Source: Actinomadura madurae
GTDB lineage: Bacteria; Actinomycetota; Actinomycetes; Streptosporangiales; Streptosporangiaceae
Assembly (NCBI RefSeq): GCF_900115095.1
Contig: NZ_FOVH01000013.1
Coordinates: forward strand, 248,001 to 312,000
DNA length: 64,000 nucleotides
Reading direction: 5' to 3'
Positions 36,267 through 46,318 of the stretch are shown one piece after another. Below the pieces are notes generated by a model that did no database searches, was not told the origin of the DNA, and worked only from the letters and a program-made list of their open reading frames with translations. Numbering within the stretch: position 1 is the stretch's first letter; each line of letters begins with the position of its first letter. The translations under genes and the position numbers were made by a program.

Positions 36267-36839
36267 TCAGCGCGCCGTGGTACGGAGTGCGTCATCGACC
36301 AGGCCGTCGAGGAACCGGTTGGTGACCGGGCGTCCCGTCACGAATCGTCTGAAGTACAGCGGAGCCAGGATGCGCTCGACAACGTCCTGGGGGCTGGGAG
36401 GGGTCTCACCGCGACGTTCTGCCCGGTCGAACATCGGGCGCAGCGTCTCGTAGCGGCGAGCCCAGTATCGCCGCCGGATGGTCCCGTCGTCGGCGGGCAA
36501 CGCGAAGATGGCCTGGGCGAGCGCCGCACGCAGCGGGTCCTGGAATGCGTGGGCCGCGTCGCGGGCGAACTGGCGGACGTCTCCGCGCAGCGAGCCGGTG
36601 TCGGGCGTCGGCACCGCGCGGGTCACGTTCGCGAGGATGACGTCGAGCAGCAGGTTCTGCACCGTTCCCCAGCGGCGGTAGATGCTCGTGTGGTGAACGC
36701 CGGACCGAGCGGCGACCGCCGGGACGGTGACGCTCGCGAGTCCGCCCTCGATCAACAGCACCTTGACGGCCTGGTGCACGGCCGCGCGGTTGCGCGCCGT
36801 TCGGCCGCCTGGTCTTCGAGTGATCTTGTCTGAGGCCAT
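36267..36839 (-). CDS. TetR-family regulator of the 36.9-42.7 kb operon
   Basis: This 190-residue repressor has HTH SVTVPAVAARSGVHHTSIYR followed by RWGTVQNLLLDVI, and a TetR_C-type helical domain. It is divergent from the hydrolase-SDR-ligase operon with 103 bases between the starts and an inverted repeat close to its own ATG. It most likely represses that operon. Confidence 0.88.
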   Translation of the reverse strand: MASDKITRRPGGRTARNRAAVHQAVKVLLIEGGLASVTVPAVAARSGVHHTSIYRRWGTVQNLLLDVILANVTRAVPTPDTGSLRGDVRQFARDAAHAFQDPLRAALAQAIFALPADDGTIRRRYWARRYETLRPMFDRAERRGETPPSPQDVVERILAPLYFRRFVTGRPVTNRFLDGLVDDALRTTAR

Positions 36840-36849
36840 GATGCACCTT

Positions 36850-36869
36850 AACGCACAGACACTTGCGTT
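36850..36869. promoter_or_regulatory. TetR operator candidate
   Basis: AACGCA (36850-36855) and TGCGTT (36864-36869) form a perfect 6-bp inverted repeat with an 8-base centre, 10 bases upstream of the TetR ATG and about 75 bases before the divergent operon start. Confidence 0.55.
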
Positions 36870-36942
36870 TGTAGTTCGGTCTTCTTACGGTCGCCCAGTG
36901 CGACGTGATGTGCGTCCCGGCACCTGACGGTTAGGAGTGGCC

Positions 36943-38229
36943 ATGACCATCCGTGGTGAGAGCCAGAGCTGGATCCTCGACCTGGGGATCCGCACCGGCG
37001 GATTCGACGTCCTGCACCCTGACGGGTTCAAGGCGTTCCAGGGGCTGGGCTACGACCCTCACGACCTCGAGCAGGTCGGAGCGCGGGCCAAGGCGGGCTC
37101 GATGCTCGCCAAGGCATGGTCCGGTGTCGCCGCCGAGGTCGAGCGCAGCGCGAGCGAGTACGAGCAGGACGGTTTCCTGGAGACGGCGTACGCGCTCTAC
37201 CTCCGTGCCGCGCTGCTCTGGAGCCGTGCCCAGTACTCGATCTACACCGTCGACTCCCGCAAATGGGCGCTCCGGGAGCGGTGCAACACCGCCGTCGCGA
37301 AGATGGCGGAGCTGCGCAAGGGGCGGATCGAGCGCGTCGAGCTCGACTTCGAGGGAAGGCCGGTCTTCGCGTTGCTGCACCTCCCGGCCGGTCAGGTCCG
37401 GGACGTTCCGGCCGTCCTCCTCAGCCCCGGCATGGACATGACCAAGGAGGACCTGCTGGACGTCGGGCAACGGCTCTTCGCGGATCAGGGCTACGTGGCA
37501 CTGGCCGTCGACCTGCCCGGCATGGGCGAGTCGCGCTTGCACGGCACCACGGTGACGCTCACCAATCCCGAGCGTGCGGTCTCCCGCTTCATCGACTACC
37601 TGGCCGGGCGGCCCGAGGTCGACGCGACCCGCATCGGCCTTCTCGGGATGAGCATGAGCACCTACTGGGGCATGCGGGCCGCGGCCCATGACCCGCGCCT
37701 GCGCGCGGTCGCCGGATTCATGGGCGTCTACGGCGACTTCGACAAGCTCTTCAACGGAGCGCAACCGAACTTCAAGACGAACTTCATGGCCATGGCCGGC
37801 TACACCGACGAGGAGCTCTTCGACGCCGAACTCGGCACGAAGATGAACCTGTGGCCGCTCGCCACGAAGATCTCGTGTCCCGTGCTGATGTCCGTCGGCG
37901 AGTTCGACGAGCTCGTGCCGATCGAGGAGACCCTCGCGCTGTACGAACTGCTCGCATGCCCCAAGGAGATCCGAGTCCACGAGGACGAGTTCCACCCGCT
38001 CGGCGGCATCGGAGGCGAGATGACCACCTTCGGCGCCGACTGGCTGCGGCGCGCGCTCAAGGGCGACTTCGACGACGGCCGCGACGCCCGCAGCTACCTG
38101 CGCTCCGGCGGTGAGATCTCGCGCGGGTCCGCGGAACCGGACTGGTGGCTGGGCGCCCTTCCAGAGGCCGTGGACGAGCTCGTGCGTCGTCACCGCGGCG
38201 CCGGCGGCTCGTCGGAGGTGGCGTCGTGA
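36943..38229 (+). CDS. Alpha/beta hydrolase, DHPON-hydrolase/FrsA-like
   Basis: The 428-residue protein has a helical N-terminal part (about 1-135) followed by an alpha/beta hydrolase domain: LLSPGMDMTKED, nucleophile elbow GMSMST (about 230), acid region VGEFDELVP and His region DEFHPLG. This layout matches 2,6-dihydroxypseudooxynicotine hydrolase and related C-C hydrolases. AGGAG lies 5 bases before ATG 36943. It leads a five-gene operon and is coupled to the SDR gene (GTGA). It may cleave a beta-diketone or acyl side chain of an aromatic compound. Confidence 0.86.
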   Translation: MTIRGESQSWILDLGIRTGGFDVLHPDGFKAFQGLGYDPHDLEQVGARAKAGSMLAKAWSGVAAEVERSASEYEQDGFLETAYALYLRAALLWSRAQYSIYTVDSRKWALRERCNTAVAKMAELRKGRIERVELDFEGRPVFALLHLPAGQVRDVPAVLLSPGMDMTKEDLLDVGQRLFADQGYVALAVDLPGMGESRLHGTTVTLTNPERAVSRFIDYLAGRPEVDATRIGLLGMSMSTYWGMRAAAHDPRLRAVAGFMGVYGDFDKLFNGAQPNFKTNFMAMAGYTDEELFDAELGTKMNLWPLATKISCPVLMSVGEFDELVPIEETLALYELLACPKEIRVHEDEFHPLGGIGGEMTTFGADWLRRALKGDFDDGRDARSYLRSGGEISRGSAEPDWWLGALPEAVDELVRRHRGAGGSSEVAS

Positions 38230-39005
38230 GAGGCGACGGGCGGGTCGTGCTGGTCACCGGGGCGAGCCGGGGCATCGGCAGGTCGATCGCCCTGACGATG
38301 GCCGAGTCCGGGTGGCACGTCGTCGCCACCGGCCGCGACCGCGAGGGGCTCGCGGCCACGGCCGCCCAGATCGTCGCCGCCGGCGGGCATGCGGACGTCC
38401 ACACCGTCGACGTGTCGAACGAGGCGTCCGTGCGAGGGCTGGTCGCCGCGCTGGCGGACGATGGGGCGCACCCGGTCGCGCTAGTCAACAACAGCGGCGT
38501 CGGAGGGCCGTCGATGCCGCTGTGGGAGATCGAGCCGGACGCGTGGGACGAGGCGTTCGCGGTCAACGTCCGCGGTGTCTACCTCCTGTGTCGAGCCGTG
38601 CTCCCGCTCATGATCGAACGAGGTACCGGATCGGTGGTGAACGTCGGGTCCGTCACGGCGAAGAACCCCTTGGCCCACCGCACCCCGTACGCCGCGAGCA
38701 AGGCGGCCCTCATCGGCTTGACGCGTACCCTGGCCCTGGACGCGGGCCCGCACGGGATCCGGGTGAACCTCGTGTCGCCGGGTGCTGTCACCGGTGAGCG
38801 GTTCGATTGGGTGGTCTCGTCCCAAGCCCAGGCGACGGGCCGGAGCGAGGAGGAGGTCCGGGCCGCGTTCGCCGGTCAGGCGGCGCTGCGGCGGAACGCG
38901 AATGCCGACGAGGTGGCGCGGGCGGTCGAGTTCCTCGCCTCCGGCCGGGCGTCCGGCATCACCGGCATCGACCTCACCGTGGCCGCCGGCTACGTGATGA
39001 ACTGA
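38226..39005 (+). CDS. Short-chain dehydrogenase/reductase
   Basis: This 259-residue classical SDR has cofactor motif TGASRGIG (11-18), structural NNSG (NNAG variant, about 88-91), and catalytic S142, Y155 and K159 (YAASK). The C-terminal ASGITGIDLTVAAGYVM is the usual subunit-contact end. GTG 38226 overlaps the hydrolase stop. The absence of an acidic residue after strand 2 (ATGRDRE) suggests NADPH preference. Within the operon it would oxidise or reduce a hydroxy/keto intermediate. Confidence 0.93.
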   Translation: MRGDGRVVLVTGASRGIGRSIALTMAESGWHVVATGRDREGLAATAAQIVAAGGHADVHTVDVSNEASVRGLVAALADDGAHPVALVNNSGVGGPSMPLWEIEPDAWDEAFAVNVRGVYLLCRAVLPLMIERGTGSVVNVGSVTAKNPLAHRTPYAASKAALIGLTRTLALDAGPHGIRVNLVSPGAVTGERFDWVVSSQAQATGRSEEEVRAAFAGQAALRRNANADEVARAVEFLASGRASGITGIDLTVAAGYVMN

Positions 39006-39012
39006 GGCCGGT

Positions 39013-40605
<1,593 letters not shown>

Positions 40606-40669
40606 GACCACCGAGACCCAGCGGTCGACGACCGGCGTCGACCGCTCCCATGCAAGGGAGCGAAGAACC

Positions 40670-41659
40670 ATGACCGTACATCCGTCCATCACCGGGGTCG
40701 AGTTCAGCGGCCGGGACGTGCTCGAGGACTACATCGCCAAGTTCTCCAACTGGGGCCGCTGGGGGGCCGACGATGAGCTCGGCACCATCAATCACGTCGG
40801 ACCCGAGCAGGTGAAGGCCGCGGTCGCGCTGGTGACCGAGGGCAAGGTCATCTCGCTCGCCCTGCCGTTCGACGCGAAGGGACCGCAGCCGGGGAACGGC
40901 CTGCGCTTCAATCCCGTCAACGTCGTCACGGCATCCGGCACCGACCATGGAAGCGGCGTCCAGGAGGAGCTGCCCGACGGTTGGGGGCGGGCCAAGGGGT
41001 TCGGTTTCGCCGACGACATGCTCATCACCCCCAACCAGGCCGGCACGCAGTGGGACAGCCTTTCCCACATCTTCTGGCAGGGAAAGATGTACAACGACCG
41101 GCCGGCCCGGCTCGTGACCGCGAACGGAGCCGCCTTCAACGCGATCACCGTTTTCCGCGACAGGTTCGTCGGTCGTGGCGTGTTGCTCGACGTGGCTCGA
41201 TACAAGGGAGTGGACTTCCTCGACCCGGGTTATGCGATCACCATCGACGACCTCGACGGGACCGCCGCCGCTCAGGGCGTGGAGATCGCCACCGGCGACA
41301 CCATCGTGATCCGCACCGGAATGCTGGGCGAGCGCCGGGGCGACTGGCGCGACTACGCGGGCGGGTCGGCGCCGGGTCTCTCGCTGCACACCGCGCCGTG
41401 GCTGTACGAGCACAACATCGGTGCCGTCGCGAGCGACACGTGGGGCGTCGAGGTGCGGCCCAACGAGATCGACGTCATGCAACCGCTCCACCTGGTCGCC
41501 CTCGTCCACATGGGCATGCCGGTCGGCGAGATCTGGGACGTCGACGCGCTCGCCGCCGACTGCGCCGCCGACGGGCGCTACGAGTTCATGCTGGCGGCCC
41601 AGCCGCTGCCCATCACCGGTGCCGTCGGCTCGCCGACGAACCCGCTCGCCTTCAAGTGA
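40670..41659 (+). CDS. Cyclase-family (kynurenine formamidase-like) hydrolase
   Basis: The 329-residue protein belongs to the metal-dependent cyclase/formamidase family. The metal motif (H-x-G-T-H-x-D-x3-H in KynB) reads AGTQWDSLSH here, with the first positions changed, a variant seen in the long subfamily that begins with a WGADDELGTIN segment as this one does (about 31-41). AAGGGAG precedes ATG 40670. It lies 64 bases after the ligase, in the same direction. Members hydrolyse amides or lactones and also act on cyclic diketones; the substrate here is unknown. Confidence 0.88.
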   Translation: MTVHPSITGVEFSGRDVLEDYIAKFSNWGRWGADDELGTINHVGPEQVKAAVALVTEGKVISLALPFDAKGPQPGNGLRFNPVNVVTASGTDHGSGVQEELPDGWGRAKGFGFADDMLITPNQAGTQWDSLSHIFWQGKMYNDRPARLVTANGAAFNAITVFRDRFVGRGVLLDVARYKGVDFLDPGYAITIDDLDGTAAAQGVEIATGDTIVIRTGMLGERRGDWRDYAGGSAPGLSLHTAPWLYEHNIGAVASDTWGVEVRPNEIDVMQPLHLVALVHMGMPVGEIWDVDALAADCAADGRYEFMLAAQPLPITGAVGSPTNPLAFK

Positions 41660-41758
41660 CGGGCGAGACGGCGTCGCCATTCGGCCGCGCACGTCCGGGG
41701 ACGTGAGCGAAGCCGGCGTGAAACAGGTGCAGCGTTTCCTGGAGAGCGAGGAGATCCG

Positions 41759-42754
41759 ATGAAGGCGTGGCAGGTGGCCGAGCTCGGTGAGCCGGCGGAG
41801 GTGATGAGGCTCGTCGAGGTCGCCGATCCGCGTCCGGGGCCGGGCCAGCTCGTGGTGAGGGTGCTCGCGTCACCGGCGAACTTCCCCGATGCCCTCATGT
41901 GCCGCGGCCGCTATCAGGTCAAGCCCGATACGCCGTTCACCCCCGGTATCGAGCTGTGCGGCGAGGTCGTCGCGACCGGCGGCGAGGTGGCCGGGTTCCA
42001 GATCGGCGACCGGGTCCTGGGCGATGCCGTGCTGCCGGCGGGTGGCTTCGCCGAGCTGGCCCTGATGGACGTCGCGACGACCTTCCCGGCGCCCGCCTCG
42101 CTCGGCGACGCCCAGGCCGCGAGCCTCCACATCGGTTACCAGACCGGCTGGTTCGGGCTCCACCGGCGGGCCGTGCTCCAGAGGGGCGAGACCCTGCTGG
42201 TGCATGCCGCGGCGGGCGGAGTCGGCAGCGCGGCGGTCCAGCTCGGGAAGGCGGCGGGCGCCCGGGTCATCGGCGTCGTCGGTGGACCAGGCAAGGCCGC
42301 GGTCGCCCGCCGGCTGGGCGCCGACGTCGTGGTCGACCGGCACGAGGCGGACTTCGTCGAGGTCGTCAGGGCCGAGACCGGCGGCCGCGGCGCCGACGTC
42401 ATCTACGATCCGGTCGGCGGCGAGACCTACGCGCGCTCCGTTAAGTGCGTCGCGTTCGAGGGCCGGATCCTGGTGGTCGGGTTCGCCGGTGGCGACATCC
42501 AGTCGGCGGCCCTCAACCACGCGCTCGTCAAGAACTACTCGATCGTGGGCCTGCACTGGGGCCTCTACAGGTCCCATGACCCCCTGGCGATCCAGGAGTG
42601 CCACCGGGTGCTGACCGCGCTGGCCGACCAGGGCCTGATCGACCCGCTCGTCGGCGAGCGGCTGTCGCTCGCCGGCGTGGCGGCCGGTGTGCAGCGCCTG
42701 GCCGACGGCGAGACTGTCGGCCGAGTGGTGTACGACGCGGGAGCGGCCGGCTGA
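41759..42754 (+). CDS. NADPH:quinone oxidoreductase-like (MDR family)
   Basis: This 331-residue zinc-free MDR enzyme has a GroES-like N-terminus (TPGIELCGEVVATGGEV) and Rossmann motif HAAAGGVGSAAVQLGK near 143-158, ending VGRVVYDAG. GAGGAG lies close before ATG 41759. It is the last gene of the operon. The family reduces enones or quinones, or as acryloyl-CoA-reductase-like members, enoyl thioesters; the last would suit an operon with a CoA ligase. Confidence 0.9.
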   Translation: MKAWQVAELGEPAEVMRLVEVADPRPGPGQLVVRVLASPANFPDALMCRGRYQVKPDTPFTPGIELCGEVVATGGEVAGFQIGDRVLGDAVLPAGGFAELALMDVATTFPAPASLGDAQAASLHIGYQTGWFGLHRRAVLQRGETLLVHAAAGGVGSAAVQLGKAAGARVIGVVGGPGKAAVARRLGADVVVDRHEADFVEVVRAETGGRGADVIYDPVGGETYARSVKCVAFEGRILVVGFAGGDIQSAALNHALVKNYSIVGLHWGLYRSHDPLAIQECHRVLTALADQGLIDPLVGERLSLAGVAAGVQRLADGETVGRVVYDAGAAG

Positions 42755-42918
42755 CCGGGAACCTTGTCGATGCCCGCCCGCTCCGGGGCGGGTCGAGGCT
42801 GGTCAGCGGCATCCCGCCCGCCCGCGCCGTCGTGAACGAGTAGATTCGCGCCGTGTCGTGTCCATCCGCAGCCGCCCCGTTCGTCGTGGGGGTACGTCGA
42901 GAGGAACGGAGAGGTGAG

Positions 42919-43245
42919 ATGCGGTACATGATGCTGGTCTGCGTGGATGAGTCCGTGGAGCCGGAAGGGGACGACGCGCTGCCCACCGCGTGGACGAACG
43001 AGATGGACGCGCGCGGGGTGCGGACGTTCGGTTCCCGGCTGCGGCCGGTCGCGGACGCGACGAGCGTGCGGGTCCGCGACGGCGAGGTGCTGCTGTCGGA
43101 CGGGCCGTTCGCCGAGACCAAGGAGCAGATCGCCGGGTTCGATCTGATCGAGTGCCGGGACCTGGACGAGGCGATCGAGGTCGCGTCCAAGCACCCGGCG
43201 GCCCGCTTCGGGACGATCGAGGTGAGGCCGCTCTGGGAGGGCTGA
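42919..43245 (+). CDS. YCII-related DGPF-domain protein (ECF42 partner)
   Basis: This 108-residue YCII/DGPF protein begins MRYMMLVCVDE and contains the name-giving LLSDGPFAETKEQIAGF. The end AARFGTIEVRPLWEG is also typical. GAGGTGAG precedes ATG 42919. DGPF genes are the standard neighbours and regulatory targets of ECF42 sigma factors, as here, where the sigma frame begins at the overlapping stop codon. The enzyme activity of the family is not known. Confidence 0.92.
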   Translation: MRYMMLVCVDESVEPEGDDALPTAWTNEMDARGVRTFGSRLRPVADATSVRVRDGEVLLSDGPFAETKEQIAGFDLIECRDLDEAIEVASKHPAARFGTIEVRPLWEG

Positions 43246-44480
43246 ACCAGGACGTCGAGGCCGCGGTCGCCTCCGCCTTCCGCGAGGAGTGGGGGCGCGT
43301 GGTGGCGACCCTGATCCGGTCCTTCGGAGACTGGGACCTGGCCGAGGAGTCCGCGCAGGACGCCTTCGCGCAGGCGTTGCGGCGCTGGCCCCGGGACGGC
43401 GTTCCCGCCCGTCCCGGGGCCTGGCTGACCACGACCGCGCGCAACCGCGCCCTGGACCGGCTGCGCCGCCGCACCACGGAGGCCGGCAAGCTCCGCGAGG
43501 CCGCGGAACAGGCGCGGCTCGACACGTCCGTCCCGACCGTGGAGGACACCGTGCCGGACGACCGGCTGCGGCTGATCTTCACCTGCTGCCATCCGGCGCT
43601 GCCGCTGGAGGCGCGGGTCGCCCTCACCCTGCGCACCCTCACCGGCCTGACCACCGCCGAGATCGCCCGCGCCTTCCTGGTGCCGGAGCCCACGATGGCC
43701 AAGCGGCTGGTGCGGGCCAAGAACAAGATCCGTCATGCCGCGATCCCGTACCGGGTCCCGCCGTCCCACCTGCTCCCGGAGCGAACCGGCGGCGTGCTGG
43801 CCGTCCTGTACCTGCTGTTCAACGAGGGATACTCGGCGACGGCCGGCGACGGCCCCCTCCGGTCGAACCTGTGCGCGGAGGCGATCCGCCTGGGCCGCCT
43901 GCTGATGCGGCTGATGCCGGACGAGCCGGAGCCGCGGGGGCTCACCGCGCTCATGCTGCTGCACCACGCCCGCCGCGCCGCCCGCGTCGACGCCACCGGT
44001 GACCTGGTGACCCTGGAGGACCAGGACCGCACCCGCTGGGATCGCGACGAGATCACCGAGGGCACCGCCCTGCTCGACGCGGCCGTGCGGCGCGGGCGCC
44101 CCGGGCCCTACCAGGTGCAGGCCGCCATCGCCGCCTGCCACGCCACGGCCCGGGACGCCGACGACACCGACTGGTCCGAGATCGCCGCGCTCTACGGACG
44201 GCTCGTGGAGATGGTCCCGTCCGATGTGGTGAAGCTGAACCGCGCGGTCGCGGTGGCCATGGCCGAGGGCCCCGCGGCCGGGCTGGCACTGGTGGACGAG
44301 CTGGCCGCGTCGGGCGGGCTGTCCCGCTACCACCTGCTCGCGGCCACCCGTGCCGACCTGCTGCGCCGTCTCGGCCGCCGCCCCGAGGCGGCCGCCGCGT
44401 ACCGGGAGGCACTCGAACTGCCGTCCACCGAGGCCGAGCGTCGCTATCTCTCCCGCCGACTCGCCGAGGTGTCCATTTGA
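43242..44480 (+). CDS. ECF42-family RNA polymerase sigma factor with TPR-like C-terminus
   Basis: The protein of about 412 residues has sigma region 2 (SFGDWDLAEESAQDAFAQAL), region 4 (LTGLTTAEIARAFLVPEPTM, AKRLVRAKNKI) and a long helical extension with VLYLLFNEGYSA and repeats such as LYGRLVEMVPSDVVKLNRAV. This is the ECF42 layout, in which the extension is needed for activity. No ATG, GTG or TTG lies in frame near the expected N-terminus. CTG 43242 overlaps the DGPF stop as CTGA where GTGA is usual, and CTG 43233 is 5 bases after GGTGAGG. I chose 43242; the true start is uncertain. Confidence 0.88.
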   Translation: MNQDVEAAVASAFREEWGRVVATLIRSFGDWDLAEESAQDAFAQALRRWPRDGVPARPGAWLTTTARNRALDRLRRRTTEAGKLREAAEQARLDTSVPTVEDTVPDDRLRLIFTCCHPALPLEARVALTLRTLTGLTTAEIARAFLVPEPTMAKRLVRAKNKIRHAAIPYRVPPSHLLPERTGGVLAVLYLLFNEGYSATAGDGPLRSNLCAEAIRLGRLLMRLMPDEPEPRGLTALMLLHHARRAARVDATGDLVTLEDQDRTRWDRDEITEGTALLDAAVRRGRPGPYQVQAAIAACHATARDADDTDWSEIAALYGRLVEMVPSDVVKLNRAVAVAMAEGPAAGLALVDELAASGGLSRYHLLAATRADLLRRLGRRPEAAAAYREALELPSTEAERRYLSRRLAEVSI

Positions 44481-44527
44481 CCCTCCCCCCTTCGTCGTCT
44501 GGACGAGCGATGAAGAGGGAGAGGCAG

Positions 44528-45748
44528 ATGCCAGATCAGAACCTTGCCACCGTGGACCGGCCGATGACCCCGGTGAACGAGAGGCGCGCCGCACCGCGAG
44601 CGGCGCTCGCCCGCTGGGCGGTCACCGCCTTGTTCGCCGCCAACGGTCTCACGATCGCCGCCCTGGCCGTGCGCACGCCCTCGCTGAAGATCGAGCACGG
44701 GCTGACGGCGGGGCAGCTGGGCGTGGTGTCCGCCCTGTTCGGGGTGGCGGCGGTGCTGTCGATGCAGCTCACCGGCGGGCTGGCCGCGCGGCTCGGCAGC
44801 GCGTCGATCCTGCGGTCGGCGACGCTCGTGCTCCCGTTCGCCCTGCTCGGCGTAGGCCTGGCGGACGGACTGGCCGCGCTGGCCGCCGCGATGCTGTTCT
44901 TCGGCGCCGTGCACGGGCTGGTCGACGTGACCATGAACGCGCACGCGGTCGCGGTCGAACGCGAACTGGGCCGTCCGATCATGAACGGGTGCCACGCGGC
45001 GTGGAGCATCGGTGCCGTGACCGGGTCGGTGGCGGGTGGCGCCGCCGCGCAGGCGGGCCTGTCCCTGGCCTCCCACTACCTGGTGGCGGGGGTGGGGCTG
45101 GTCGTCCTCGCGCTCCTTGCCGCGCCTCGTCTTCTGCCCGCGTTCGCGGACCGGCAACCGCGTCCCACGGCCGCCGCGGACCGTCCCGGGTGGCGTACCG
45201 GGTGGACGCCCCGCCTGCTGGTGCTCGGCACCATGGGCGCCACCGTACTGACCGTCGAAGCCGCCGTCGCCAATTGGAGCGGCGTCTACCTGCACGACGA
45301 CCTGGGCGCGTCCCTGGGCGTGGCCTCACTCGGCTACATCGCCTTCATCGCCTGTGAGACGGCGGGACGGCTGGCGGGCGACCGGCTGTTCACGCGCTTC
45401 CCCGCCCGCACCCTGGTCGGTACGGGCACCCTCGTCGCGGCAGGAGGCCTGACCGTCGTCGTGCTCAGCCCCTGGGCGTCCCTGACCATCGCCGGTTTCA
45501 CCATCATGGGCCTCGGCCTGGCAACGCCGCTTCCCGTGCTCTTCAGCGTGATCGGACACCTCGGCGCCGACGGCCCCGGAGCCGCCGGCCTCCTCGCCCG
45601 CTTCACCACCATGACCTACTCCGGCATCCTGCTCGGCCCCGCACTCATCGGCTGGCTCGCCCAAGGAATAGGACTCACCTGGACACTGACCGCCCTGATC
45701 CCCCTCCTAGCCCTCCAGTCCCGCCTGGCCTCCAACCTTCAGGACTAG
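44528..45748 (+). CDS. MFS transporter
   Basis: This 406-residue membrane protein has about 12 hydrophobic segments. The N-terminal half includes ARWAVTALFAANGLTIAALA, LGVVSALFGVAAVLSMQLTG and AARLGSASILR as the loop after segment 2. It looks like the YbjJ/fucose-permease-like branch. ATG 44528 has GGGAGAGG upstream; ATG 44510 is an alternative. It follows the ECF42 gene by 47 bases and may be part of its regulon as an exporter. The transported compound is unknown. Confidence 0.88.
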   Translation: MPDQNLATVDRPMTPVNERRAAPRAALARWAVTALFAANGLTIAALAVRTPSLKIEHGLTAGQLGVVSALFGVAAVLSMQLTGGLAARLGSASILRSATLVLPFALLGVGLADGLAALAAAMLFFGAVHGLVDVTMNAHAVAVERELGRPIMNGCHAAWSIGAVTGSVAGGAAAQAGLSLASHYLVAGVGLVVLALLAAPRLLPAFADRQPRPTAAADRPGWRTGWTPRLLVLGTMGATVLTVEAAVANWSGVYLHDDLGASLGVASLGYIAFIACETAGRLAGDRLFTRFPARTLVGTGTLVAAGGLTVVVLSPWASLTIAGFTIMGLGLATPLPVLFSVIGHLGADGPGAAGLLARFTTMTYSGILLGPALIGWLAQGIGLTWTLTALIPLLALQSRLASNLQD

Positions 45749-45870
45749 GGGTTTCCGGCAAAGGGCCGACGAAGAAGAACCCGGATACCGCAGACCTCGC
45801 GACCACAAAGCGCGGAGGCCACCGCCATGACTGCGGCAAGCGGCGGCTACAAAAGCACGTAGGCGAGACA

Positions 45871-46191
45871 ATGCGTGGATGCGTAGACGATCGTCTCTGG
45901 GGGCCCGCCAAAATACACGCCCTCGACGATGCCCTGCGCCGGTACCTCGGCGACAGGCCGGGGACTAACGCGGCGCTCCGACAGACCGCCTCGCACGGTC
46001 CACCGGCGATCACCCACCGCACCGGGCGCAGGAGGAACTCCCCAGGCACAGCACGCCGTTTCGACTCTGTGTGGATCAGCCGCCACTGGGTAGTCCGGGA
46101 TATCCGGCATCTGTATGACGAGGGTCTCGCGGTCGGCAGCGATCACGCTCCGGTCGTCGTCGACCTTGACTTCGTTTCCGAAACAATGTGA
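45871..46191 (+). pseudogene. Endonuclease/exonuclease/phosphatase (EEP) domain fragment
   Basis: The 106-codon frame ends with RRFDSVWISRHWVVRDIRHL followed by YDEGLAVGSDHAPVVVDLDF. The motif GSDHAPVVVDL is the C-terminal catalytic strand and His of EEP nucleases/phosphatases. The N-terminal two thirds of that domain, including the metal-binding Glu, are absent, and the first 45 codons do not look like the family. No good ribosome site is present. It is most simply the 3' end of a truncated gene. Confidence 0.65.
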
Positions 46192-46318
46192 CTACGTCTC
46201 ATGTCCACGGGCCTGACAGTGGCGAGTTGGCCGTAGTTCGCCCTTTGCTTGCCTGTAGGGGGACGGCGTAGCACGATCGAGAAGCGGAGGGGAACGTCGG
46301 AACCAACTGCGGGGGCCG

